Source of the DNA: Diadema setosum
Lineage: Eukaryota; Echinodermata; Echinoidea; Diadematoida; Diadematidae
DNA: 64,000 nucleotides
Assembly: GCA_033980235.1 (NCBI GenBank)
Contig: CM067065.1
Location: 6,961,328-7,025,327, forward strand
Direction of reading: 5' to 3'
Below the pieces are notes generated by a model. That model was given only the letters and a program-made list of their open reading frames with translations. It had not been told where the DNA came from and did not search any database. How positions within the stretch are numbered: position 1 is the stretch's first letter; every line of letters starts with the position of its first letter. Made by a program: the position numbers and the translations under genes. Below are positions 23,603 through 34,513 of the stretch, piece after piece.

Positions 23603-26465
23603 CCACTCAAAAGACTATGCTTGTACAACGTGGGCACCTCACAGGAAGAAAAAAAAAAGGTGAAAACTTAACTACAAGTGTGCGGGATGAAAAAAGAAGT
23701 GGAAAAGGGGAAAGGGAAGAAGCATAAATACAAGTAAAGAGACGAGACAACTAAGAACAAAAAGCCTAGATCAATCGGTACATTCAAGATCAAACCAACA
23801 GAGACTATTAGCCATATTAGAAGTGTAGAGCGTTAAAAGCGACGAGAAAGTGATATATACAATATATACAATATTCTATTGTTGCTAGCTCTCTTTTGTG
23901 TATGATGTAAAAGGGGATTCCAACACTAATGAAGGTGAGTCACGAAACGGAAATGCTTTGATGAAAATCAAATTCATCCTCAAAGACCGATGTCCAAGAC
24001 GACTGAAAAGTTTCAGCACCGTCTCACATTACCGAAGTACATTTGTTTTACTACATACTTGTAATATTTCAAATTTCAAATTCAAATTTTCACATTCAAA
24101 TGAATTTATTGGGAATTCTTTGCATTGAACATAATATATTACAAACGAAATACAGTAATTTACTATTTTCTTTTCAAAACAATAAAACATGCAGCGTGTA
24201 CATCCGAACATAAGTCAGGTATACATGCACAGACTGAAGAATAAAATACGACAACACGTCAATTGGAGCCACTCGGGATAAATGATCTGACTGGATTATG
24301 GCGCATGTATTTTGAGTGTAAATGCAGAAGACTGTCGTCAAATAATCATTTAGCTTGAGGATACGACAGTCTTGAATGAGAAGAAAAATAGGGGCAAAAC
24401 ACATATGTATAATTATCGAAAACCAGAGTCATTTTGGTATCACGTTGCGATTATATATATAATCGCAACGGATTATATATTTGCTGATTAAACGATCATA
24501 GAATAATAACCACATTGTTGCTTCTGATTACATTTCTTTGTATTCGTATATATACTATATACGTTGCGATTATATATATATATATACCCTATATGTACAG
24601 ATGATGAGGTGAGTGCTGATGCAAGTGAAAGAGTCCAGCAAGCAAACATAAATATCTTTATTGAATAGTTTGATGTAAGGAGACTGGGATGGGAGCAGGT
24701 ATCAACACATTTAGAATTAATCTAGTGTGTTTTTGGTTACAATAGTCAGATATTAGCTAATTCCCATAATTTGGTAAAATTTGCTTTTTTATGTTTGCTT
24801 TAAAAAAAAAAATGATGCGCATGCTTCAAATTGTTTGGGAAGAGTATGCTATATTATCCGGTCCGTGGTGTCGAATGGATCTATGAGCGACAAGTAGCTT
24901 CATGTTAATGAATGTCATTGCAATGTCGAGTGGGATAGGAGTGTAGTTTGCTATAATGAGACGAACGTATCATGGAAGGACGGAAGTAAATCACTGATGT
25001 ATTGAACATGAAAATGACGGATTGATGAATATGAAAATCATTTTCTTTTAATATTTCAGTTGTTCAAATAAAGGTTCATTATGGGCTAATTAAGGTGAAT
25101 GTGTACAAATTCAAACTTTTTTTTTCTGCAAAATAATGAAATAAGAAATCAATTCTGGATTTATTACCGTTGCCCCATACATTTATTACAAGAATTGATA
25201 TGCTGTAGAACAAAACAGAATGAAAAGAACGATCTTTGTCAAAATTGGTGTCAACTTATACCAATCTCTTTCGAAATTGAGATCCATATATATTTTTTTA
25301 ATATGTTCATTCTATGCCAAAGTTGACTCTAGAATATTTAACGCCTAAGAATTTGGTAAATTTCTTTTCACTGAGAAGTACACTATCAAAAAAAAATTGT
25401 GATTGGTACGGATTGAGGGATCTGAAAATGCATAAAACAGGTGTTATTAACATTTAATGACAACTTATTTCACTTGAATCACAGAAATACCTTTGACAAT
25501 TCGGTATTCAGCAGAGTGTTGATAAGATTACTAACTCCTCCTCTAACACATGTACAACTGAATCCTGATTGGCTGAATCTATATGCCTGTACTTGAATAA
25601 TAGATTAACTAGTCTCCGGGAGTGGTTTGAACAAGTTAGTTTGATACAAAGGAATGATAGGAGTGGGGATGTAAAAAATGTGGTGAGTGTAATGTCCTTC
25701 GTAATATATACATCTAGCTGTTTAACTTAAATTCCTCTTCCTTGTTCAGTACGGGGTTAAAAAAGGAAGGTTAGATGGTACCCTCAATAATGTTTATAAC
25801 ACCCACAGACTGTGATAGCTGTATCATGTGACATGACAGTGTCGGGCAATAGTATCTTGCAGTCTGGAAATTACACAGAATGAAACATGTCATACATCCT
25901 GTGTGTTTTGTTTGATATGGGACGTATGATATTTCTAGCTGCTGGATCCAGCCACTCGTTTCATGTCATTGATCCATACAACGTACGCTCGGCGTGCTGG
26001 TACACAAGCGCTGCACTATTTGTCATCGTTAGACTCAAATCAAACTCGAATCCTCCTTGGTAAGAGCGATTTAAACCCGATTTAAACCACAGCTGGACTT
26101 AGTCGAATACAAACTAAACCTCAAATTACAGTGGGTTTAAACTTGGTACATTTGTATTTTAAACCAAATTTAAACCCATTTCAAACACTTCTACTTCTAT
26201 GGTGCTTCTCATCAAAGCCTGTTCAGCGACTTATAACCAGACATTGGTTTAAACTCGCTTGAAGTTTTGGTTCCATATTTGCTGTTAAATTATCATAGAA
26301 TAATAACCACATTGTTGCTTCCGATTATATTTCTTTGTATTCGTAATGTTCCCTGCTAAAAACTCGAAATGTTAGACTTAAAAGTTTTAATTCTAATACT
26401 CTGTTTTCGCAAAAAAAAAGGCCTGTTTTAACTGTGATTTCCCATAAGGAGGTAACATCAAATGC
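23603..26465. other. AT-rich anonymous DNA with short repeats
   Basis: No gene recognised. A (TTCAAA)n-like stretch at 24065-24100, next to AATTTATTGG, looks like the tail of a minus-strand LINE. A 28-bp perfect palindrome lies at 24443-24470. A 60-base stretch (about 24488-24550, with ATCATAGAATAATAACCACA) recurs at about 26287-26345. Confidence 0.45.
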
Positions 26466-26638
26466 TCAATAACAATGTCCAATGTGCCAGTGTTACTCTA
26501 AGTATTGTCTCTTTAAAAAAATGCCAGTATGTCACATAAATCAGCAATTTGGTATAACTTTTTGCAGTTCCCACATATTTTCTTTTTCTTTCTGTTTGTG
26601 AATAGACGCGCATATCCGTTATGAGTTCGTTGACAGTA
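26466..26638. repeat. Interspersed repeat shared with about 38.3 kb
   Basis: The order of words (CAGT-TTAC, ATGCCAGTA-GTCAC, TTTGTGAATA-ACGC, GAGTTC) matches 38310-38480 with many differences. Probably the outer part or neighbour of the TIR element that follows. Confidence 0.5.
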
Positions 26639-27621
26639 CAGTATGTCCCAAAAAGAATACAACGGGACCCCCGCAATGATATCTTTAAAAGTAGGGAATC
26701 AATCTAAACACAAATTCAGGGTATGAAATTATAACACATTGCCCACATCTTACAGAAAACCCCATTTGATTTGCTTCAGTGGTCAAAGAGAAATGAGGAA
26801 TTTTGTAGAGGATGTCGGGCATCTCTTTTGTCCAAGTTCTGTCTATTATTCACGCACTAGAGCATTGAATTGCTAAAATTTGAAAAATTAGACTCATGAC
26901 ATGCTTTACAACAATCTACATTTCTCTGTGACCGCTCAACCGAATTGAATGAGATTTTCTGCAAAATAGAGCTAAGATGTTATATTTTAAGGCCCCGAAG
27001 TAGCATTTGTGACCGTGCACCTCAAAACGAACATAAAGTCGCACACACTGATTTTGCGTGAGGACTGAAAATAAGTGAAATGGGTCAACCTAGCCGAACT
27101 TGACTTTTTCATATTTTCTGAAAGAGTGGGTCTTCTTTTACATTATGCTAAATTTGGTATCATAAAACGGGCAGAAAAGTGTGTGTTTTTAGCAGTTTAT
27201 CTTGAACATTTTTGATAGAATAGTGTGATTAGGTGTGTCTTTAGAATCCCTTTTTCATTTCTGAAAAACCTTGTCCACACTCTTCACTTTCAACTCTAAT
27301 AACTTTTGATCGGATAGCACTACTGCTTCAAAGGTTGGCATTAATTGTGGACAGAATGTGTTGATGAGGCCTGCCTAATTTTAGTTTAATCTGATAATCT
27401 CTTCATTGTTGTTACTCTGGTGGTTTACTTCCTGTTTTTTGTCCCATTCATCGCACAGCCAGCAAGGTTTGGTAAAGATTAAGCGCTTGAATAGACACTG
27501 TACTTCAGAGCCTCTTTTCTCAGTTCACGCTATTCCTGAGTTTGTGCTTTCTTTCCAATATTTAGATGGGTTAGGAGAGTCCGTTTGATTTGAGTTATAC
27601 ATCATTTTAAAGCTTAAAGTC

Positions 27622-29260
27622 TGTAAGGAGTTGATTTAAATATAATTTAAATACCCTCCAGTCTGGGAGGAAGTGAATTTGCATATGAATTTAGTCGGGT
27701 TGGAGGCATCCCACATGCAGGTGTTTGACAGCTATTGTTTCCCGGCATAGTGGAGTTTGCAGCAGCCAGCGTATGTATAGGCAGGCTCACAAGAAGTAGA
27801 GCTGCCACACCCTGTCTTGCCACCAGACAGACCAGACGCTGCAGAGCCTTGTCTAGCAGTGATGCCACAACTGGGGTGTCCAAGGCCCAACTGTAAGTTT
27901 CAGTTTGTTTTATTTATAATTCTGTAGTATGGATAATGGCTGAGTTTGCTCAGATAGTAATTGTTATTGTATAGTTGTATTTCTGGCGGTAAGCCGTATT
28001 CTGTAATTACTGTCGAATGCTGATACCAGGACAGTTTAGAAGCTCCTCTTTGTGGATTGTACTTGTGATATGAATACAGTTTTATTTAATTGAAGACAGA
28101 TGATATAGGGTTTTTGTTCTGTATTCGAGTTTGATATGAAGAGGACTGAAGATAATTGCAAGGTAAAAGAGTAATTTTGATAGTTGAAGTTTGAAGTACA
28201 GTGTAATACGCGGAATTATGTCCCCGCGTAGTGAATTGTAATGATGATGTTGTAGATTTAATTGTCTGCTGTATGTTTTGAGATGAGGGTACTTGACAGG
28301 CCCTTGTGATATTTCCGTATTTGTTATATAAATAGCTAAAATAGGCTGTTTGGATGTATATATAATGCCCTCATTCTGTTTGTGAGTCGAAGACGGCAAC
28401 AAGGTAAAGGTATTATAGAAGTGAATAATTATTGTAAGGCAGTTGTCTCGTAAGATGTTGTTTGTAATATTTTTCCAGACGGCTGTTAAGGGTATAGTGG
28501 AGCTTCATCCACATAAGCTCACACAATCACCGGATCGAGACTCCACAGGTGTCTCCTGTTCAGCCGCTGCCTGGCCCGTTGCCCGGATTTCCCTCGCCGA
28601 GTTCGAGACGCACCCCCTCCACAGTAACGCCGGTTACACGGGGCTGGATCCGTCGCCTTCGCTGAACCGCGGTCGGCCGGTCGAAGGACGTCGTTGTCGC
28701 CCCGACATACTCTCCTAGCGCTCCGCGTTCGCCGTCTCCAAGGACACACAGATGTCTTCATATATATGGAGAACGCCGATTCGCGAAGCAAAGTCAGTAT
28801 ATAATAACATTCCCCATTAACTGATAAACCGGAACCACAAGTTTGCACTGAACTGAACTCTGAACGCTGACCGACATTATGGTCAGGGATATGATTTGTT
28901 GTGGCAAGCCACATGCCCACGCCGTCTCATAAGTCAATATTGTGAGAAGTGTTGTAGTACTTGGTTACTCAGTTTATAAGTCGGAAGATTAACATTGAGA
29001 GTTATTAGTCTTGGAGTTAGAAGGTTGTTAGTATTTGATATATGGGATAATAGTCATTTAATCTGCGAGATATGTTTAAGCTCTGAGCTCAGAAGACTAT
29101 TATATTGTACGACCGGATGTATGATTTGAAGACTTGATTACACTTTAATAAATGCACACATAATTTCAACGGTACTTTATCTCTTCTTATATTTCATTTC
29201 GGGTGATCAAACTGCCTCATCTAGACCAATAAGCTAGTTCACGTGTAACACACTGTGACA
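27622..29260 (+). repeat. 5' LTR
   Basis: Begins TGTAAGGAG and ends CTGTGACA. It contains TATATATAATG at about 28358 (possible TATA box), a CpG-rich stretch (about 28550-28740) and an AATAAA polyadenylation signal at 29147-29152. At 1639 bases it is long for Ty3-type LTRs. Small open frames on both strands (for example 28519-28920 and 27647-27883) recur in the other LTR but have no recognisable product and are not called as genes. Confidence 0.95.
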
Positions 29261-29263
29261 ATT

Positions 29264-29281
29264 TGGGGGCTTGTCCGGGAG
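29264..29281 (+). other. Primer binding site, tRNA-Pro type
   Basis: TGGGGGCTTGTCCGGGAG starts three bases after the LTR end. The known tRNA-Pro site of gammaretroviruses is TGGGGGCTCGTCCGGGAT, so this differs at two of 18 positions. Minus-strand DNA synthesis would therefore start from a proline tRNA (inference from the match). Confidence 0.8.
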
Positions 29282-29638
29282 TTGTTTGATCATAACTTTA
29301 CCCGAGTTTTGATGTATAATTGAAGGACCATTGTACTGACGTATTTTTGTAACCATTTTCTAAGTTGCAGTTAGCAGAAGGGCTCTTGCAAGTACAGCTG
29401 GCCTAGCGGAACCACGGACACGCCAGTGCACCATCACTGCTAGCATCCGGCACGCGCGGCAAGGACAAGCGCAAGCAATTAGCCCACTTCTGTCATTGGT
29501 GAGTTACCAAATTATGCAAGAATTGCTAACAATTGCGTTAGTTAACATAGTTTTCTAACACCTGATTGTGGGACCCCCAGGGTAAAAAGTGAGATATTGA
29601 TAATTTAGCTGGTATAAGTGTAATTTGTAGGGTTCATC

Positions 29639-32600
29639 ATGGGTACTAAATGGTTTGATATTGGGAAGGAACTGGGTATGTCAGGAGAGGACCTTCAAAA
29701 ATTTGTAGATACTAGGGAGAAGTTAGAAAGAGACGAACGTCAGGCAAATAGGGAAGATAGAAAACAGGAGGAGAGGATCCTAGAGAAAAAACTTGAGCTT
29801 GCACGCATACAAAATCAGAGACTTTCTGAGAGTATGGATAGCACGGAGCAGGAAAACAGCCGTCGTTGGGCACCATCCCCTAAGCTCCCCCCTTTTTCAG
29901 AAGGGAAAGATAATATGGATGCGTATTTAAGCCGATTTGAAAAATACGCAGAAAGTCAGTCCTGGCCGAGGACTAGTTGGGCAATCAGTCTTAGTGCACT
30001 GTTGCAGGGCAAGGCCCTTGATGTGTATTGTAGGCTTCCAGTTGATAAAGCCGATGATTATGAGGCTCTAAAAGAGGCATTGTTGAGGAGGTTTGAACTT
30101 ACCTGCGATGATTTCCGCAAAAAGTTTCGGTACTCTAACCCAGAGCAGGGAGAGACACCCAGCCAGTTTGTAGTTCGATTGGAACATTACTTGAGTCGTT
30201 GGATAGAATTGTCTGAGACAAAGCGGACATATGAAGGCTTAGTAGACATGTTGTTGAGACAGCAGCTTCTTGATAGAGGGGGAACCCCTTTGGCATTGTT
30301 TCTCAAGGAGAGGAAACCCAAGACTCTTTCCGAGATGAGTAGCCTGGCAGACACGTATGTACAGGCGCATGGTGGTCATTTTGGTGTCGCTAAGTTGAGT
30401 AAGGGTGACAAGAAGGCTAAACCACTAGCAAGTAGACCCCCTAACCAGTCTAGTGAAGGGCAAAGCCGTACAGGGAATCCCAGTCGGAGTCCGCCTACTA
30501 ATAGGCGTAGAGTCGGTCCATGCTTTATCTGTGATAAGATGGGTCATGTAGCTTCTAGGTGTAGACTGAAGCCTCAAGCGGCTAGTCTTGTTAGTACGCA
30601 AGGTCATAGAGGACGCAAGCAGAGTCCGAGTAGGCAGTCAGATAAACCCCCTACGAAGGATACGCCCCCTGAAGTTGAGAGTGCTCAGGCATCGTGTCCG
30701 ACTTGTTCCCATGCTATGCAAGATAGTAGTCATAGGCATGAAACAGGCGGGCTGTTGTTGACCTCATTTGATAGCCAGGAAGTTAAGGGAGAACCAGCTC
30801 CCGGGGAGAGGATTAAAGAAATCCCATTGATGTGTGCTGCATGTCAGCGTCATTGGCGGAGTCAGTTACCTGTAGTAGATGGTAGGATTGGGTCCACGAA
30901 GGTAGCTGTGCTTCGTGATACGGGCTGTTCGGGCGTAGTAGTGAGGAAATCTCTTGTGACTTCTGATCAGTTCACAGGCAAACATAGACAATGTCTTTTG
31001 ATTGACGGAACTGTGCGTCGATTCCCATTAGCGCGCGTTCACATTAGTTCCCCATTGTTTGTAGGCACTACAGAGGCCTTATGCATGGAGACGCCGGTCT
31101 TCGATGTCATAATAGGTAACATTGAGAATGTTCATTCTGTCAGTGACCCCCATCCATGTTGGAAGGATGATGACGTCAAACGTGATGGTAGTACTAGTAC
31201 TAGTGTAGGCATGGCTGTGCAGACAAGATCTCAGAGTCGGGAATCAAAGCGCCCGCAACGCCCTCTTGTTGTTCCATCGGAAATCCCAAATGTATCCCCC
31301 GAACAAATCAGGCAGGAAACGGCAACCGATCCCACTTTGAAGAAAGCCAGGGAGCTTGCTCAGGTTAGGTTGTCAGATGAAGAGAGGAGAGATACACACT
31401 TCGTCTCCGAAGACGGACTGTTGTACAGGATATTCCAGCCTAAAAGCCAGACTAGTAATTCGGTGAAACAGTTGGTAGTGCCGAGGCCATTCCGAAAGGC
31501 AGTGTTGTCCCTTGCTCATGAAGGTATCCTGAGTGGTCATCAAGGCATAGGGAAGACTACAGAGAAGGTCTTGTCTTGTTTTTTCTGGCCTGGCATTCAT
31601 GCTGATGTTGCTCGTTTCTGTCGCTCTTGCGATATTTGTCAAAGGACGGTGCCAAAGGGAAGAGTTCCCAAGGTACCACTTGGTCAGATGCCAGTTATTG
31701 ACACACCTTTTCTCCGAGTAGCTATCGACATAGTAGGTCCTATCCACCCCACGACGACCAGGAAGAACCGATACATCCTGACGATCGTCGACTATGCATC
31801 CCGATATCCGGAGGCTGTTGCACTACCCAACATCGAAACTACCACAGTAGCAGAGGCTATGGTCGAGGTGTTTTGCCGGGTAGGTGTGCCTCAAGAGATA
31901 CTAACAGACCGAGGTAGTCAATTCACGTCTGACATGATGCGGGAAGTTAGTAGGTTACTGTCCATTCGACAACTAACCACCACCCCATACCATCCGATGT
32001 GCAACGGATTAGTCGAAAGATTTAACCAGACGTTGAAACAAATCTTGAAGAGAGTCTGTGCTGACCGTCCTCACGATTGGGACAGATACTTGGGACCAGT
32101 GTTGTTTGCATACCGGTCCGCCCCCCAGGCTTCGCTTAGTTACTCGCCATTTGAGTTGATCTATGGTAGGCAGGTGAGAGGTCCCCTAGAGATTCTGAAG
32201 GACTTGTGGAGTGGTCAGACTCATGACCCAGAGTTGAAGACCACGTACCAGTACGTAGTCGATCTCAAAGAGAGACTGAAGAGTACGCTAGCAGCGGCTC
32301 ACGAGGAACTACGTAGGGCAACATCCAGGAATGCAAAACACTACAATGCTAGGAGTAGGCAGCGTAGATTTAACCCGGATGACAAAGTACTAATCCTCCT
32401 ACCCACTGACCACAATAAGCTTCTCTTACAATGGAAAGGCCCATTTAGAGTCGCACACAGACTTGGTGACAATAACTATTGTCTAGATGTCAATGGAAAG
32501 ATGAAGACTTTCCACGCCAACCTGTTGAAGAAATACACAGAGAGAGTAGACAAGAGTAAGGTAAACTCTAATCATGTGAATGAAGGTTCTGATGTGTATG

Positions 32601-34144
32601 CTGCAGGGATGTTGGAAGTCGTCGCTCAGGCCACGATCGTCGACCAGGACGACGCCGACGACGACGCCGACGATGACGAGGTAGTCGGACCTCCAACCCC
32701 CAGCCCCATGACCGTACAAGTCCCAGTCCTAGAGGCAAACGAGACTGTAGAGGACGTAAAGTTCGGACCAGACGTGGAGGCTAAGCAGCAAGGCCAGATA
32801 AAGAGGTTGATGGGTGCGTATAGGGATGTCATGACTGACCTCCCGGGTAAGACACACCTAGGCAGCCACTCAATCCGGCTGACATCAGATGACCCGGTCA
32901 GACAGAAACCATATCCTGTCCCTCATGCCCTCCGTGGCGTGATCGAAGAGGAAGTTGAGAAGATGGTCGAGCTGGGAGTCATAGAAAAGTCTAACTCCCC
33001 ATACTCTTCCCCAATTGTGATCGTGAAGAAATCTGATGGCAGTAATCGCTTCTGCATCGATTTTCGACGGCTGAATCGCGTCACTGTCTTTGACGCCGAA
33101 CCTCTTCCCAACGCAGAGGAAATATTCGCCGGACTGTCAGGATCACACTACTTCTCCAAAGTGGATTTGAGTAAGGGATACTGGCAGATCCCTCTCTCAT
33201 ATGACGCAAAGGAGAAGACAGCATTTCAGACTACAGGTGGGCTGTACCATTTCCGCGTAATGCCTTTTGGGCTAGTCAACGCACCGGCCACGTTCAGCCG
33301 AGTGATGCGGAAATTGCTGGCAGGCATGAAGCACGTGACAAACTACTTGGATGACATCCTCATACACACACGGACATGGGAGGAGCACCTCGATACACTA
33401 CGCGAGTTGCTTCGACGACTGAGAGCAGCAGGACTGACTGCTCGCCCCAGCAAGTGTCAACTTGGGTGCAAACAAGTAGAGTTCTTGGGGCACCTCGTGC
33501 AACACGGAAAAGTCCAGCCCATGCTAGACAAAGTGGAGAAAATCCAAAACGCGACTAGACCAGAAACCAAGAAACAGCTGCGAGCTTTCATAGGTCTGGC
33601 TAGTTACTACAGACGCTTCATCCCAAATTTTGCGTCGATCGCAGCACCCCTGACTGACAAGACGAGGAGCCGAGAGCCAAGGCAAGTACAGTGGACTGAG
33701 CGTGAAGAGGAGGCCTTCATGCAATTGAAGGGTAGTCTTGTAGAGAGCCCCATTCTCTGTCTACCCGATGTCCAGCGAAGATTCATAGTTAGGACAGACG
33801 CCTCATCAACTGGGCTCGGAGCTGTTCTCCTCCAAGAGCACGATGGAGAGAAACATCCAGTCGCCTATGCGAGTCGTAAACTCTTGGCTCGAGAACAAGC
33901 CTATTCCACGATCGAGCGAGAATGCTTGGCGTTGGTGTGGGGAATTCACAAGTTCCAAACGTACCTTGAAGGCACTGAATTCACCCTTGAAACCGACCAC
34001 CAACCGCTCCTCTATCTCAACCGTACCAAATGCATCAATAGCAGAGTGATGAGATGGGCTCTCGCCCTCCAACCATTCCGCTTCCGCATCGAAGCCATTC
34101 GTGGCTCCGACAATGTTGGAGCCGACTTCCTAAGCAGAAGCTGA
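29639..34144 (+). CDS. Gag-Pol polyprotein, order Gag-PR-IN-RT-RH
   Basis: A single intact frame of 1501 residues from a true ATG. In order: charged coiled-coil (about 25-70); capsid-like, SCAN-related region (about 80-245); CCHC knuckle 295-308; aspartic protease DTG 427-429; integrase with zinc residues H627, H634, C664, C667 and catalytic D697, D757, E793 (35 residues between the last two); GPY/F-type module with KGPF at 933-936; acidic linker (about 1001-1013); reverse transcriptase (about 1085-1330) with YLDD 1236-1239; RNase H with D1387, E1426 or E1428, and D1453, ending in a GADFLSR tail. The product makes virus-like particles, copies the RNA and integrates the DNA. Gag and Pol are fused with no frameshift or stop, so how their ratio is set is unknown. 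Catalytic residues all look present. Confidence 0.97.
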   Translation: MGTKWFDIGKELGMSGEDLQKFVDTREKLERDERQANREDRKQEERILEKKLELARIQNQRLSESMDSTEQENSRRWAPSPKLPPFSEGKDNMDAYLSRFEKYAESQSWPRTSWAISLSALLQGKALDVYCRLPVDKADDYEALKEALLRRFELTCDDFRKKFRYSNPEQGETPSQFVVRLEHYLSRWIELSETKRTYEGLVDMLLRQQLLDRGGTPLALFLKERKPKTLSEMSSLADTYVQAHGGHFGVAKLSKGDKKAKPLASRPPNQSSEGQSRTGNPSRSPPTNRRRVGPCFICDKMGHVASRCRLKPQAASLVSTQGHRGRKQSPSRQSDKPPTKDTPPEVESAQASCPTCSHAMQDSSHRHETGGLLLTSFDSQEVKGEPAPGERIKEIPLMCAACQRHWRSQLPVVDGRIGSTKVAVLRDTGCSGVVVRKSLVTSDQFTGKHRQCLLIDGTVRRFPLARVHISSPLFVGTTEALCMETPVFDVIIGNIENVHSVSDPHPCWKDDDVKRDGSTSTSVGMAVQTRSQSRESKRPQRPLVVPSEIPNVSPEQIRQETATDPTLKKARELAQVRLSDEERRDTHFVSEDGLLYRIFQPKSQTSNSVKQLVVPRPFRKAVLSLAHEGILSGHQGIGKTTEKVLSCFFWPGIHADVARFCRSCDICQRTVPKGRVPKVPLGQMPVIDTPFLRVAIDIVGPIHPTTTRKNRYILTIVDYASRYPEAVALPNIETTTVAEAMVEVFCRVGVPQEILTDRGSQFTSDMMREVSRLLSIRQLTTTPYHPMCNGLVERFNQTLKQILKRVCADRPHDWDRYLGPVLFAYRSAPQASLSYSPFELIYGRQVRGPLEILKDLWSGQTHDPELKTTYQYVVDLKERLKSTLAAAHEELRRATSRNAKHYNARSRQRRFNPDDKVLILLPTDHNKLLLQWKGPFRVAHRLGDNNYCLDVNGKMKTFHANLLKKYTERVDKSKVNSNHVNEGSDVYAAGMLEVVAQATIVDQDDADDDADDDEVVGPPTPSPMTVQVPVLEANETVEDVKFGPDVEAKQQGQIKRLMGAYRDVMTDLPGKTHLGSHSIRLTSDDPVRQKPYPVPHALRGVIEEEVEKMVELGVIEKSNSPYSSPIVIVKKSDGSNRFCIDFRRLNRVTVFDAEPLPNAEEIFAGLSGSHYFSKVDLSKGYWQIPLSYDAKEKTAFQTTGGLYHFRVMPFGLVNAPATFSRVMRKLLAGMKHVTNYLDDILIHTRTWEEHLDTLRELLRRLRAAGLTARPSKCQLGCKQVEFLGHLVQHGKVQPMLDKVEKIQNATRPETKKQLRAFIGLASYYRRFIPNFASIAAPLTDKTRSREPRQVQWTEREEEAFMQLKGSLVESPILCLPDVQRRFIVRTDASSTGLGAVLLQEHDGEKHPVAYASRKLLAREQAYSTIERECLALVWGIHKFQTYLEGTEFTLETDHQPLLYLNRTKCINSRVMRWALALQPFRFRIEAIRGSDNVGADFLSRS

Positions 34145-34500
34145 ATTTCTCTGTATTGCCCCATTCTCTGTTTTGAACGCATCTAATGTTTACATTTTGG
34201 CTAAGGTATATCAATTAGTGTGATAGAAATATATTAATTTAGTTTAGGGGAATATATATCTTCCCAGGAGGAAATTTTAATTATAACCCCCTTTTTTTGT
34301 TAGGCATGAAGAATATACGTGAGCCTTATGACGAAAAGCGTCACTTTATTTTATTTGACAGGATATAGGGAGAGAAAAGCATAACAAGTGAAAATAGCTT
34401 CTCTTTTGGGTTTGATAAAATAGTGAGAGAAAAGAATTCACTCATAGTGAGTGAAAATGGCTCTTCTGTTCGTTTTGGCAAAATGTGATACATTTTCTTG
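34145..34500 (+). other. Non-coding region between Gag-Pol and the purine tract
   Basis: No envelope or accessory frame. Two similar stretches with AGAGAAAAG-CAT/AATTCA...AGTGAAAATGGCT/AGCTTCT (about 34370-34405 and 34425-34465) form a short imperfect repeat. Confidence 0.6.
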
Positions 34501-34513
34501 AAATGGGGGGTAG
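34501..34513 (+). other. Polypurine tract
   Basis: AAATGGGGGGTAG lies directly before the 3' LTR, the expected place and composition for the primer of plus-strand DNA synthesis. Confidence 0.8.

Noticed and set aside
27647..28920. Open frames of 78, 91 and 133 codons in the LTR
   Set aside because: They recur in the other LTR only because the LTRs are nearly identical; they match no domain I know, and two are antisense to the element.
30425..33724. Several open frames of 60-124 codons antisense to, or out of frame with, the Gag-Pol frame
   Set aside because: Shadows of a clearly coding frame, with no domain of their own.
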